A stretch of 50,852 nt of DNA from Sphingomonas bacterium (GTDB lineage: Bacteria > Pseudomonadota > Alphaproteobacteria > Sphingomonadales > Sphingomonadaceae). The DNA lies in assembly GCF_903643035.1 (NCBI RefSeq), contig NZ_CAHJWW010000002.1, forward strand, positions 1-50,852, given 5' to 3'. A program made the translations under genes and the position numbers. Under the pieces are notes generated by a model. It was not told the origin of the DNA and made no database searches. It worked only from the letters and a program-made list of their open reading frames with translations. Shown here piece by piece: positions 1-8,117 of the stretch (positions are counted from its first letter, which is position 1; each line of letters opens with the position of its first letter).

Positions 1-151
1 GCTGTGGGGCCGCGGCGCTGCCCTGCGCATCGCGGGCCTGATCCACGCTGGCGGCAGGCGCGGGCGCGGTTTGGGCCTGGGCCACGGCGGGCGCGAACAT
101 CAGCGCCGCACCGGTCAACAGGCGGCGGCGATCGGCGGCCAGAAACATCAT
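1..151 (-). CDS. Probable TonB-dependent receptor, N-terminal fragment (runs off window)
   Basis: Only the first 50 codons are present, and the gene continues beyond the left edge. The start is the first of two adjacent ATG codons, preceded by a GGGGAG Shine-Dalgarno. The product begins with arginines, then a hydrophobic stretch ending in AVAQAQ, which is a signal peptide. An Ala/Pro/Gln-rich linker follows, as is typical just after the leader of sphingomonad TonB-dependent receptors. No plug or barrel is visible, so the family call is inference from leader style and from the divergently placed sugar-type ABC importer. It could be another exported protein. Confidence 0.45.
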   Translation of the reverse strand, partial: MMFLAADRRRLLTGAALMFAPAVAQAQTAPAPAASVDQARDAQGSAAAPQ

Positions 152-259
152 TTTCTCCCCTTTAGGAAGACCGTCACACCTTCAACCCGATCGTTTCGTC
201 AATCAATCGAGTATATGATCCGACGTTTCGCGATTGGCTGATGCGGGAACGCAACGGTT

Positions 260-288
260 TTGACATGGCTTGGCAATCTGCATCAATG
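260..288 (+). promoter_or_regulatory. Candidate sigma-70-type promoter for the ABC importer operon
   Basis: A perfect TTGACA hexamer at 260-265 is followed after 17 bases by the weak -10 candidate TCAATG at 283-288. It lies about 100 bases upstream of the binding-protein gene in the divergent 152-385 gap. The -10 match is poor, so only the -35 element is convincing. I saw no clear operator in the rest of the gap. Confidence 0.3.
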
Positions 289-385
289 CATCGAACCGAT
301 CGCGCTTGGGACGCCGGAACGCCGCGCATAGGGAAGTCGGAAGAGTTCAAAGGGCGACGCGGTTGCGACATGACGAGGCGAGGCG

Positions 386-1660
386 GTGATCTCGCGGCGC
401 ACGATGATGGGGTCGGGGCTGGCCCTGGGCCTGACCGCTTCCCTGAACGCCTGCGATCGGACGCGGCGCGCCCGCTCGCTGACGTGGTGGGCGATCGGCA
501 CGACGGGCGAGAACGCGCCGCTGCTCCTGCCGGCCTTCGTGCGCGCGACCGGCATCGACGTCGATGTCCAGGCGGTACCGTGGACGGGCGCGCATGAAAA
601 GCTGCTGACCGGTTTCGCGGGGGGATCGCTGCCCGACGTGATGATGCTCGACAACCGGTGGCTGCCCGAGCTGGCGCTTGTCGGTGCGCTCGCGCCGCCG
701 CCGCCGGCATGGCCGCTGCTTGCGGACCAGTATCCGGGTGCGCTCGCATCGGTGCGGGTGGGCGGCCAAGCGATGGCGGTGCCCTGGACCGCGGACAGCT
801 GGGTGCAATTCTACCGCCGCGACCTGATCGCCGAGGTGGGCTATCCCGCGCCGCCGCTCCAGTGGGAGGAGTGGATGCGGATGGCGCGGGCGATCCGGCG
901 GCTCCATCCCGACCGCTACGCGACCCTCCATCTGCTCGACTGGCCCGAGCCGTTGTTCGCCTTCGCCGCGCAGCAGCCCGAGCCGTTCCTGCGCGACCGC
1001 GACTCGCGCGGCAACTTCTCGTCAGCCGGCTTTCGCGCCGCGCTCGCCTTCTACCGCGCGATCTATGCCGAGCGGCTGTCACCCGCGATCACGGGGGCGG
1101 AGGCGGGGGACACCTATATCGCGTTCCGTCGCGGCTGGTTCGCGATCCTGCCGTCCGATGCGGTGGCGATCGGCGATCTGCGGCGACGCGCGGCCATGCT
1201 GCCGCCGAAGATATGGGGCGCGGTGGCGACGGCCGGGGCGAGGGGTTTCGGCGGTGCGATGGCGAGCGGCGCCTGCCTGGCGGTGAGCCGCGAGGCCCGC
1301 GATCCCGACCGCGCCTGGCGGCTCGTCGGCTATCTCACCGGCGCGACGATGCAGCGCCGCCTGCACGCCATCACCGGAGACCTGCCGACGCGGTCGAGCG
1401 CCTGGGCGGATGCCGATCTCGCGCACGATGCGGTCGCGCAGACCTTCGCACGCCAGATTGCGCACGGCGTCGCCCCGCCCGCGATTCCCGAGTGGCAGCG
1501 GATCGTCACGGAGGTGCAGCTCGTCGCCGAACACATGGTCCGCGGCGACTATGGCGTCGACGCGGCGACCGTCGAAATGGACCGCCGCGTCGATCGCATC
1601 CTGCGAAAGCGGCGCTGGTTGCTCGACCGGGGCCGGATCGACGGGGGGCTGGCCGCATGA
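386..1660 (+). CDS. ABC transporter extracellular solute-binding lipoprotein (family 1)
   Basis: This 424-residue protein has the size and layout of carbohydrate-binding components of ABC importers. The N-terminus carries SRRTMMGSG, a twin-arginine-like stretch, then a hydrophobic core and a lipobox LNAC with Cys at residue 23, so the mature protein should be lipid-anchored outside the inner membrane. Trp-rich substrate-contact segments such as WTADSWVQFYR are typical of oligosaccharide binders. I chose the GTG start because it keeps the arginine pair and has AGGCGAGG upstream; ATG codons at 404 and 407 would lose it. The stop overlaps the permease start (ATGA), so the genes are translationally coupled. 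The sugar is unknown. Confidence 0.85.
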   Translation: MISRRTMMGSGLALGLTASLNACDRTRRARSLTWWAIGTTGENAPLLLPAFVRATGIDVDVQAVPWTGAHEKLLTGFAGGSLPDVMMLDNRWLPELALVGALAPPPPAWPLLADQYPGALASVRVGGQAMAVPWTADSWVQFYRRDLIAEVGYPAPPLQWEEWMRMARAIRRLHPDRYATLHLLDWPEPLFAFAAQQPEPFLRDRDSRGNFSSAGFRAALAFYRAIYAERLSPAITGAEAGDTYIAFRRGWFAILPSDAVAIGDLRRRAAMLPPKIWGAVATAGARGFGGAMASGACLAVSREARDPDRAWRLVGYLTGATMQRRLHAITGDLPTRSSAWADADLAHDAVAQTFARQIAHGVAPPAIPEWQRIVTEVQLVAEHMVRGDYGVDAATVEMDRRVDRILRKRRWLLDRGRIDGGLAA

Positions 1661-2538
1661 CGCGGCAGGCGCGCGCGGGCCTCGCGTTCACCCTGCCGGT
1701 CCTGATCGCGACAACGGTCGTCCTGGTCGTGCCGACGCTGGGCGCGCTGCTGCTGAGCGTCACCGATTTCGACATCTACGCGCTCGCCGATCTGCGGAAC
1801 CTGCGGTTCGTCGGCCTGGGCAACTATGCGGAGCTGCTGCGCACGCCCTTGTTCTGGCACGCGGTCGGCAACACGGCGCTGTTCGCCGCGATCGGCGTGC
1901 CCGCCGCGATCGGCACGTCGCTGGCGACCGCGTTGCTGCTGAACTCGGCGACGGTGCGGTGGAAGCCCGTCTGGCGGCTGATGCTGTTCGCGCCCGATGT
2001 TACCACGCTGGTCGCGACCGCGCTCGTGTGGCGCTACGTGCTCGACACCCGCAGCGGCCTGCTCAACTATGCCCTGTCGCTGGCCGGCATCGGGCCGGTC
2101 GACTGGCTTGGCGACCCGGCCACCAGCATCCCCGCCACGCTGATCTTCATCGTGTGGAAGGTGTTCGGCTACAACATGCTCGTCTTCACCGCCGCGCTCG
2201 CCACCGTGCCCCACGAGCTGCACGAGGCCGCGCGGCTCGACGGCGCGGGCATGTGGGCACGGTTCCGGCACGTCACGCTGCCCGCGATCGGCCCCGCGCT
2301 GCTTCTTGCCGCGGTGCTGAGCGTCGGCGGTTTCCTCCAGACCTTCGACGAGCCGTACGTGATGACGCAAGGGGGTCCCGCCCAGAGCACGCTGACGGTG
2401 ATGTATTTCATGTACGATCAGGGTTTCACGTGGTGGAACATGGGGATGGGCTCCGCCATCGCCATACTGCTGTTCGGGGCCGCGGTGGCGCTGACGGCGG
2501 TGCAGACGCGGATAGGAAGGCGACGCGAATGGCTGTGA
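1657..2538 (+). CDS. ABC transporter permease, MalF/UgpA type
   Basis: This 293-residue inner-membrane permease has about six hydrophobic segments. The EAA loop near residue 190 reads HELHEAARLDGAG-W--F--VTLP, the site that docks on the ATPase. Family knowledge places it as the first of two channel-forming subunits of a CUT1-type carbohydrate importer. The start ATG overlaps the stop of the binding-protein gene by four bases. Its own end overlaps the second permease by ten. Length and motif are normal for the family, and nothing looks broken. Confidence 0.9.
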   Translation: MTRQARAGLAFTLPVLIATTVVLVVPTLGALLLSVTDFDIYALADLRNLRFVGLGNYAELLRTPLFWHAVGNTALFAAIGVPAAIGTSLATALLLNSATVRWKPVWRLMLFAPDVTTLVATALVWRYVLDTRSGLLNYALSLAGIGPVDWLGDPATSIPATLIFIVWKVFGYNMLVFTAALATVPHELHEAARLDGAGMWARFRHVTLPAIGPALLLAAVLSVGGFLQTFDEPYVMTQGGPAQSTLTVMYFMYDQGFTWWNMGMGSAIAILLFGAAVALTAVQTRIGRRREWL

Positions 2539-3395
2539 CCCTGCGCGGCCCGACCGGATCCGCGCCGCTCAGAACGGCGCTGGTCGCCGCCCTCGCGCTC
2601 GTCGCTGCGACGCCGCTGGTGTGGATGGTCAACGTCTCGCTGATGCCGGCCGGCAGCGCCGCGAATTTCCCGCCGCCGTTCTGGCCCGCGCACCCCACGC
2701 TCGACAACTACCGCGAGCTGCTGTTCGCGCATCCCGGCATCGGCGGGGCATCGACCGATTACCGGATATTGCCCGCGATCGTGAACAGCATCGTGCTCGC
2801 GACGCTGACGACGCTGGCCGCGCTCGCGCTGACGGTGCCCGCGGGCTATGCCTTCGCCAAGCTGCGCTTCGCCGGTCGTGCGCGACTGCTCCAGGCGATG
2901 CTCGCGCTGGCGGTGGTGCCGACGCAGGTGGCGATGCTGCCGCTGTTCCTCATGCTGAAATGGGCGGGGCTGGTGAACAGCTATGCCGGCGTGCTCGCGC
3001 CGTGGCTGGCCGGCGTGTACGGCGTGCTGTTCGTGCGGCAGGCGACGCTCGCGATCCCGGACGAGATGCTCGACGCGGGCCGGATTGACGGGGCGAGCGA
3101 GTGGCGCATCCTGACCCGCATCGTACTGCCGCTCCTGCGGCCCGTCGTGGTGACGCTGGCGCTGTTCAGCTTCCTGGCGAGCTGGAGCGATTTCCTGTGG
3201 CCGCTGATCGCGATCACCGACCAGAACCTCTACACGCTGCCCGTCGCGCTCGCCGCGATCAGCCGCGAGCATGCGCGCGATACCGAATTGATGATGGCCG
3301 GCGCGGTCGTCACCACCGCGCCCGTGCTGCTGCTGTTCCTCGCGCTCCAGCGATATTACCTCACCGGCGTTCTGGGCGGCGGGATCAAGGGCTGA
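2529..3395 (+). CDS. ABC transporter permease, MalG/UgpE type
   Basis: This 288-residue second permease carries the EAA loop IPDEMLDAGRIDGASEW and the C-terminal KG ending frequent in MalG-type subunits. It forms the heterodimeric channel with the preceding gene. The start overlaps the upstream gene by ten bases, which supports one operon of binding protein, permease and permease. The 3' end overlaps the convergently transcribed ATPase gene by eleven bases. The importer is therefore split across two strands, which is unusual because the ATPase is normally either in the operon or elsewhere. Confidence 0.9.
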   Translation: MAVTLRGPTGSAPLRTALVAALALVAATPLVWMVNVSLMPAGSAANFPPPFWPAHPTLDNYRELLFAHPGIGGASTDYRILPAIVNSIVLATLTTLAALALTVPAGYAFAKLRFAGRARLLQAMLALAVVPTQVAMLPLFLMLKWAGLVNSYAGVLAPWLAGVYGVLFVRQATLAIPDEMLDAGRIDGASEWRILTRIVLPLLRPVVVTLALFSFLASWSDFLWPLIAITDQNLYTLPVALAAISREHARDTELMMAGAVVTTAPVLLLFLALQRYYLTGVLGGGIKG

Positions 3396-4476
3396 CGCGC
3401 GGCCAGGCCGTCCCGTCGTCGGCGAACAGAAAGGCGTGGGCCGGGTCGACGCGGAAGCGGATCGTCTCGCCAAGCGTCACGTGCCGGTCGCTCGGCAACT
3501 GCGCGACGACGCTTCCCCTCGCCCCCGCCTCGCCCAGATGCGCGAACGACAGCGGGCCGAGCCGCTCGAACAGTTCCACCGCCCCGCCGAGCGGCCCGTC
3601 CGGATCGGGCCTCAGGTGCTCCGGCCGGACGCCCAGCGTTGCGGACGTGCCGACCGCCGTTCCGGGCACCTGCGCTGCGACCGCGCACTCGGCGCCGTCG
3701 GACAGCGTCACGACCGCCTCCGTCGCTCCGGTGCGCGAGACCTGGACCGGCAGCATGTTCATCGCCGGCGAGCCGATCGCCTCCGCCACCCGGATCGTCG
3801 CGGGCGCCCGGTAGAGATCGAGCGGCGCGCCGACCTGCTCGACGCGGCCGTGCGACATCACGACGATGCGGTTGGCGAGCGTCATCGCCTCGATCTGGTC
3901 GTGCGTGACATAGATCATCGTCGTGCCCAGCCGCTGGTGCAGGCGCGCGAACTCGTGCCGCATCCGGACGCGCAGGCCGGTGTCGAGGTTCGACAGGGGC
4001 TCGTCGAGCAGCAGCACGGCGGGATCGCGCACGATCGCGCGGCCGATAGACACCCGCTGCCGCTGGCCGCCCGACAGCGCGCGGGGGCGCCGGTCGAGCA
4101 GCGAGTCCAACTCCAGCAGACTCGCGACCTGGGCAACTTTAGCGACGATCTCGCCGGGCGGGCGCTTCGCCATGCGCAATGGGAAGGCGATGTTCTCCGC
4201 GACGGTCAGGTGCGGGTACAGCGCATAGGACTGGAACACCATCGCGATCCCGCGCTTTGCGGGTTCGAGCGCGGTGACGTCGTGCCCGCCGATCGTCACG
4301 CGCCCGGCGGTCGGCGTCTCCAGCCCGGCGATCAGCCGCAACAGCGTCGACTTGCCGCATCCCGACGGGCCGACGATCACGACGAACTCGCCGTCCGCGA
4401 TCGACAGGTCCGTCGGCTCCAGTGCCGGCGCCGTGCCGAAGCTCCTGGTAAGTCCCTGCACCGCGACGCTGCTCAT
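3385..4476 (-). CDS. ABC transporter ATP-binding protein, MalK/UgpC family
   Basis: This 363-residue ATPase energises a CUT1 carbohydrate importer, almost certainly the adjacent permeases. Visible motifs in order are Walker A GPSGCGKST (about residue 37), Q-loop VFQSYALYPH, signature LSGGQRQR, Walker B VLLLDEPLSNLD and switch histidine YVTHDQIEAM. A C-terminal TOBE/MalK-type regulatory domain of about 120 residues contains LGVRPEHLRP. The open frame extends much further upstream, but that extension is antisense to the tRNA. I chose the ATG at 4476, directly before the conserved SVAVQGLTRSFG opening. It converges on and slightly overlaps the second permease. Confidence 0.9.
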   Translation of the reverse strand: MSSVAVQGLTRSFGTAPALEPTDLSIADGEFVVIVGPSGCGKSTLLRLIAGLETPTAGRVTIGGHDVTALEPAKRGIAMVFQSYALYPHLTVAENIAFPLRMAKRPPGEIVAKVAQVASLLELDSLLDRRPRALSGGQRQRVSIGRAIVRDPAVLLLDEPLSNLDTGLRVRMRHEFARLHQRLGTTMIYVTHDQIEAMTLANRIVVMSHGRVEQVGAPLDLYRAPATIRVAEAIGSPAMNMLPVQVSRTGATEAVVTLSDGAECAVAAQVPGTAVGTSATLGVRPEHLRPDPDGPLGGAVELFERLGPLSFAHLGEAGARGSVVAQLPSDRHVTLGETIRFRVDPAHAFLFADDGTAWPRVSP

Positions 4477-4644
4477 GCCCGATGCTGTAGGGGCGGGGGC
4501 GGGGCCGTCAATGCGGAGGTGATCGTGACCGGGTGGCGCAGTCACGGCGCCTCTACCGGCAAGCTCCCGTGTTGACCACGGGCGCGTCGTCGTGGCAGTG
4601 GACGGGCGGATCGATCGACGGATCGCAAGGCCGGTCCACGACCG

Positions 4645-4718
4645 GCGGGTATAGCACAATGGTAGTGCAGCAGCCTTCCAAGCTGAATACGCGGGTTCGA
4701 TTCCCGCTACCCGCTCCA
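4645..4718 (+). tRNA. tRNA-Gly (anticodon TCC)
   Basis: This is a 74-base cloverleaf including an encoded CCA. Acceptor GCGGGTA (4645-4651) pairs perfectly with TACCCGC (4708-4714), with a T discriminator. The D-loop contains TGGTAG, the T-arm has GGGTTCGATTCCC, and the anticodon loop is CTTCCAA, giving anticodon TCC for GGA codons. A decayed insertion sequence starts about 230 bases downstream. The 4719-4946 interval holds nothing else I recognise. Confidence 0.95.
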
Positions 4719-4946
4719 CCTTCATCCCGCGCGGCTGCGCCATGCCCTGTCGTCGCCACCGCGATTGACGTGGGCGGAGGCGTCCCGGCCCCGGCCATCT
4801 CTCTATCGCGGGACTCGACCGGTTGCTAGATCGCGGGCGTTCGCGGGGCGGGGGCAGTGCGCATGAACGCCGTTGAGATCGAGGAGTCCGTGTCGGCACT
4901 CGCGGAGCGTCCGTTCGATGCGGCCGGGTCTCCCTTCGTGTTCCCA

Positions 4947-5558
4947 GGGTCAGGATCCATTGATCTGAGAGGCCAGACCTGGTTCAGGCTCCGTGATGAG
5001 ACCGAGGATGAACGACCTGTACCGGCTGACCGACGAGCAGATGGCGCGGCTCGAGCCGGATTTCCTCAAGAGCCGCGGTAAGCCCCGGGTTGATGATCGG
5101 CGGGTGTTGAGCGGTATCGTCTTCGTAAACCGTAACGGACTGCGCCGGTGCGATGCACCCAGGGAATATGGCTTCCACAAGACGCTCTACAATCGGTGGA
5201 AGCGGTGGGGCGCAAGGGGGCGTATTCCTCCGCATGATGGAGGGATTGGCCGCCGCGAGCGCCACGCCCAAGGCGCATTGGACGCTGGGCGACCGCGGCT
5301 ACGACGCAGACTGGTACAGGGACGCCCTTCAGGCAAAGGGCATCACGCCCTGCATTCCGGGCCGAAAATCCCGGATTATGCCCGTCAAATACGCCAAGCG
5401 CCGCTACCGAAGCCGGAGCCGTATCGAGATTATGTTCGGCCGTCTGAAGGACTGGCGTCGCGTCGCCACTCGCTACGATCGATGCCCGACCGTATTCTTC
5501 TCCGCTATCGCTCTCGCCGCCGGCGTCATCCTCGGCTCTGATCAACAAGTCCTGACCC
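4947..5558 (+). mobile_element. Decayed, internally deleted IS5-family element
   Basis: A transposase remnant is bounded by inverted ends. The left end begins GGGTCAGGATCCATTGATC. The right end, read inward, is GGGTCAGGACTTGTTGATC. The two share GGGTCAGGA, TTGATC and flanking CCC. The span is about 612 bases, whereas intact elements of this kind are usually over 800 because they encode a full two-frame transposase. A central part of the gene is missing. No convincing target-site duplication is visible. It lies close to a tRNA gene, but its ends do not touch it. Confidence 0.75.
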
Positions 5559-5578
5559 CAGGGCTCCTGCAATGTTGA
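5008..5578 (+). pseudogene. IS5-family transposase remnant (frameshifted, internally deleted)
   Basis: The N-terminal part, MNDLYRLTDEQMARL through CDAPREYGFHKTLYNRWKRWG, reads in one frame. At the G-run near 5216-5220 the match passes to another frame, GVFLRMMEGLAA. That frame then jumps directly to LGDRGYDADW, the second DDE region, and continues through IEIMFGRLKDWRRVATRYDR with the catalytic Glu. The stretch with the first catalytic Asp is missing, so it cannot be active. A second single-base loss near 5530 moves the native stop (TGA about 5538-5540) out of frame and adds an artificial tail. The G-run shift could be ancestral programmed frameshifting, which some IS5 members use, or decay. 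Confidence 0.8.
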
Positions 5579-5634
5579 TCAGCGAGCGCGCATCGACGTG
5601 AACGAATGGCGGAAGCTGGGATCGCGACCTGACC

Positions 5635-5665
5635 ATGTGAGTGACCGCAGGTGGGTCTCTCACAT
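5635..5665. terminator. Strong hairpin, probable terminator after the LysR gene
   Basis: ATGTGAG-T-GACC at 5635-5646 pairs with GGTC-T-CTCACAT at 5654-5665 around the loop GCAGGTG. That gives eleven pairs with one T/T mismatch. It overlaps the stop codon of the LysR gene on the minus strand. There is no long T run, so its role as a terminator is inferred from position and stem strength. Confidence 0.5.
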
Positions 5666-6559
5666 TACCGTTAGACGCTGTCGCAATTCGTCGAGCAGCC
5701 AACGACCGGCAGGCCCGAGCGCGCGGTCTCGGCGATGAGCGGCGTAGATGATCAGACCTTCGGCAGGCGTCGGATCGTCTTCGAGCCGCAATGGGACCAG
5801 CTTGCCCGCTGCTATCGGCGGCGCCACGAGATGCTCGGGCATTCGGCACCAGCCCAAGCCGGCCAGCAGGAAGTCGAGCCGCCGGCCAAGGTCGACGAAC
5901 CGCCACAGCCGCGCGCTCGTCAGGCCGTAGGCCGCGCCGCCGGGGTCGACCGGGTCGGACAGGACGAGCTGGACGTGCGGCTCAAGGTCGCCGCGCGTCG
6001 CCGGGCGGCCCAGCGCCGCCAGCGGGTGGCCGGGCGCAACCACCGGCTGCATGGCGACCCGCAGCAGCGGATAGGCGGCGATATCGTCCGGGACGCCCGG
6101 CAGCAGCAGGCAGAGGCCAAGCGCCGCCGAGCCGCTGCGCAGCCGCCGGAGCGCGCCGCCCAGCCCCTCGGTCGAGAAGCTGACGGGCAGGTCGGGATAG
6201 GTCTCGCTGAGCGCGCGCAGGCTGGCGGTCAGCGGCGCGGTCGGCACCAGCGGGTCGATCGCCAGCGCCAGTTCGGGCTCCAGCCCGGCCCGCGTCCCCG
6301 CCGCCACCGCCTCGAACCGCGCGGCGCTGGCCAGTACCAGCCGCGCCTGCTCGACCAGAACCCGCCCGACCTCCGTCACTCGCGGCCGATGGCCGGGGCG
6401 GTCGAACAGCGCGACGCCCTGGATCGTCTCCAGCGTCGCCACCGTCTGGCTGATCGCCGATTGCGAGCGCCCGAGCCGCCGCCCGGCGGCGGAGAAGCCC
6501 CCGGTCTCGGCGATCGTGACCAGCACGCGCAGCTGGTCGAGGCTCAAATTGCCGATCAT
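5660..6559 (-). CDS. LysR-family transcriptional regulator
   Basis: This 299-residue regulator has the normal LysR layout. The winged helix-turn-helix spans about residues 4-63 (LSLDQLRVLVTIAETGGFSAA, then GRSQSAISQTVATLE), followed by a linker helix and a periplasmic-binding-like effector domain to the C-terminus. It is divergent from the dioxygenase-fold gene with 77 bases between the start codons, which hold a near-perfect dyad. The arrangement suggests control of itself and of the dioxygenase/azoreductase pair in response to an aromatic or quinone-like effector. The effector is an inference. Confidence 0.9.
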   Translation of the reverse strand: MIGNLSLDQLRVLVTIAETGGFSAAGRRLGRSQSAISQTVATLETIQGVALFDRPGHRPRVTEVGRVLVEQARLVLASAARFEAVAAGTRAGLEPELALAIDPLVPTAPLTASLRALSETYPDLPVSFSTEGLGGALRRLRSGSAALGLCLLLPGVPDDIAAYPLLRVAMQPVVAPGHPLAALGRPATRGDLEPHVQLVLSDPVDPGGAAYGLTSARLWRFVDLGRRLDFLLAGLGWCRMPEHLVAPPIAAGKLVPLRLEDDPTPAEGLIIYAAHRRDRALGPAGRWLLDELRQRLTVM

Positions 6560-6584
6560 GCTCCATCACCTGTGCCGATAGAGA

Positions 6585-6601
6585 CGATCACAATTTGATC
6601 G
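6585..6601. promoter_or_regulatory. Probable LysR operator (perfect dyad)
   Basis: CGATCA-CAATT-TGATCG is a perfect 6-bp inverted repeat with a 5-bp spacer. It contains the ATC-N9-GAT form of the LysR-box (T-N11-A class). It sits 26 bases from the LysR start and 36 from the divergent gene, the expected place for a LysR-type recognition site. No second copy was noticed elsewhere in the window. Confidence 0.65.
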
Positions 6602-6636
6602 CTTCCGCAAGGCGGTGGGACACTTAGATTGACTGC

Positions 6637-7431
6637 ATGCAACCGACCTATTTCATCAATCATGGCGGCGGCCCATGCTTCTTCCTCGACCCCGGCCCGA
6701 TGCGCAATACGTGGCGCGAGCTGGAAGACTACCTGCGCGGCTTTTCCGACACGCTCGACGAGCGGCCGCGCGCAATCCTCATCGTCTCGGGGCATTGGGA
6801 ACAGGCACGCCCGATGGTCAACGCCGCCGCCGCGCCGCCGCTGCTGTTCGATTATGGCGGCTTTCCGGCGCATACCTATCAGCTGACCTGGCCCGCTCCC
6901 GGCGAGCCGGAGCTGGCGGCGCGGGTACGCGACCTGCTCGGCGGGGCGGGGATCGACAGCGGCGCGGACACGGCGCGCGGCTGGGACCATGGCGTGTTCG
7001 TGCCGATGAAGGTGATGTTCCCGCACGCCGACATGCCCACCGTGCAGCTGTCGCTCCAGCGCGGGCTCGACCCCGCGACGCATCTCGCCATGGGCCGCGC
7101 GCTGACGCCGCTGCGCGACGAGGGCGTGCTGATCGTCGGCAGCGGCCAGACCTATCACAACATGCGCGGCTTCATGGCCGGCGGCGGCAGCGGCGACCCC
7201 GCCGCCGAGGCGTTCGACGCCTGGCTGCGCACGGCAATGGTCGACGGCGCGACCCGCGACCGCTCGCTGGTCGATTGGGAGCAGGCCCCCGGCGCGCGCC
7301 AGGCGCAGCCGCACGAGGATCACCTGCTGCCGCTGATGGTGGTCGCCGGCGCCGCTTCGGGCGAGCCGGGGCACATCGCCTTTCACGGCTACGCGCTCGG
7401 CAAGCCGATCTCCGGCTTCCGCTTCGGCTGA
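6637..7431 (+). CDS. Class III extradiol dioxygenase-fold protein (LigB/DODA, YgiD family)
   Basis: This 264-residue protein of the LigB superfamily is in the single-domain DODA/YgiD branch, whose members open catechol-type rings using a non-haem metal. Candidate metal and active-site residues are His9 (FINHGGG), His53 (VSGHWE), His118 (GWDHGVFVP), His174 (GQTYHNM) and His229 (PHEDHLLPL). All are in the usual order. The length is normal. It is followed by an azoreductase after 25 bases, so the pair is probably one transcript under the LysR regulator. The true substrate in this subfamily is often unknown, and YgiD-like proteins are frequently stress- or quinone-linked. Confidence 0.85.
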   Translation: MQPTYFINHGGGPCFFLDPGPMRNTWRELEDYLRGFSDTLDERPRAILIVSGHWEQARPMVNAAAAPPLLFDYGGFPAHTYQLTWPAPGEPELAARVRDLLGGAGIDSGADTARGWDHGVFVPMKVMFPHADMPTVQLSLQRGLDPATHLAMGRALTPLRDEGVLIVGSGQTYHNMRGFMAGGGSGDPAAEAFDAWLRTAMVDGATRDRSLVDWEQAPGARQAQPHEDHLLPLMVVAGAASGEPGHIAFHGYALGKPISGFRFG

Positions 7432-7456
7432 CCCTTCACACACAGGAGTAACTGAC

Positions 7457-8071
7457 ATGACCAAGCTTCTCGTCGTCGAGACCAGCCCGCGCGGCGACCA
7501 CTCGGTCTCGCGCACCATGACCCGCCGCTTCGTCGCCGACTGGCGGGCCGCCCACCCCGATGGCGCGGTGACGACCCGCGACCTGATGGAGACCGACCTG
7601 CCGTTCGTCACCGCGCCCTGGCTACAAGCGTATTTCACGCCGGCCGAGCAGCATTCGCCCGAGATGAAGGAGGCGCTGCGCCTGTCCGACGAACTGGTCG
7701 CCGAGATCCTCGCCGCCGACCACCTCGTCATCGCCACGCCGGTCTACAACTACAACGTGCCCGCCGCGCTGAAGGCATGGGTCGACCATATCGTCCGCAA
7801 GGGCATGACGCTCGGGTTCGACGGCAGCGGCCTCGTCCACGGCAAGACCGCGACGGTGCTGATCGCGTCGGGCGGCGTCTACACCGAAGGCTCGCCGATC
7901 CGCGACCGCGACATCGCCACGCAATACCTGCGCCTGATCCTCAAGGTGATCGGCATCACCGACGTGACGGTCGTCGCCGGCGGCAACGCCAAGGCGGTCG
8001 ACATGGGCGAGCGGACGATGGACCAGTTCGTCGCCACCCTCGAGCACGCGATTGAACGCGCCGCCGCCTGA
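7457..8071 (+). CDS. azoR: FMN-dependent NADH-azoreductase / quinone reductase
   Basis: This 204-residue flavodoxin-fold enzyme of the AcpD/AzoR family performs two-electron reduction of quinones and azo compounds with NADH. The FMN-phosphate loop SPRGDHSVS lies near residues 10-18, and the characteristic [18 protein letters not shown] spans about 94-111. A good ribosome site (AGGAG) precedes the ATG. It follows the dioxygenase-fold gene, which fits a module that detoxifies or processes catechols and quinones. Confidence 0.9.
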   Translation: MTKLLVVETSPRGDHSVSRTMTRRFVADWRAAHPDGAVTTRDLMETDLPFVTAPWLQAYFTPAEQHSPEMKEALRLSDELVAEILAADHLVIATPVYNYNVPAALKAWVDHIVRKGMTLGFDGSGLVHGKTATVLIASGGVYTEGSPIRDRDIATQYLRLILKVIGITDVTVVAGGNAKAVDMGERTMDQFVATLEHAIERAAA

Positions 8072-8077
8072 CGCGGG

Positions 8078-8096
8078 CGGGGATCGCTGTTCCCCG
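8078..8096. terminator. Hairpin between convergent azoreductase and cytochrome genes
   Basis: CGGGGA (8078-8083) and TCCCCG (8091-8096) form a stem around a 7-base loop, seven bases after the azoreductase stop. There is no T tract. Its position between convergent genes makes it a plausible bidirectional terminator. Confidence 0.4.
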
Positions 8097-8117
8097 TCAA
8101 CCATCATCAGGAGACCA

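Noticed and set aside
1549-2370. Long minus-strand frame opposite the first permease
   Set aside because: Antisense shadow rich in Arg, Gln and His with no family features.
4566-4582. CCCGTG-N5-CACGGG hairpin upstream of the tRNA as an operator or terminator
   Set aside because: It is a single short stem in a GC-rich gap with no supporting context. It could be chance.
4477-4899. N-terminal extension of the ABC ATPase frame with a plausible-looking protein segment
   Set aside because: The segment is the antisense translation of tRNA-Gly, a well-known false protein. The ATPase starts at 4476.
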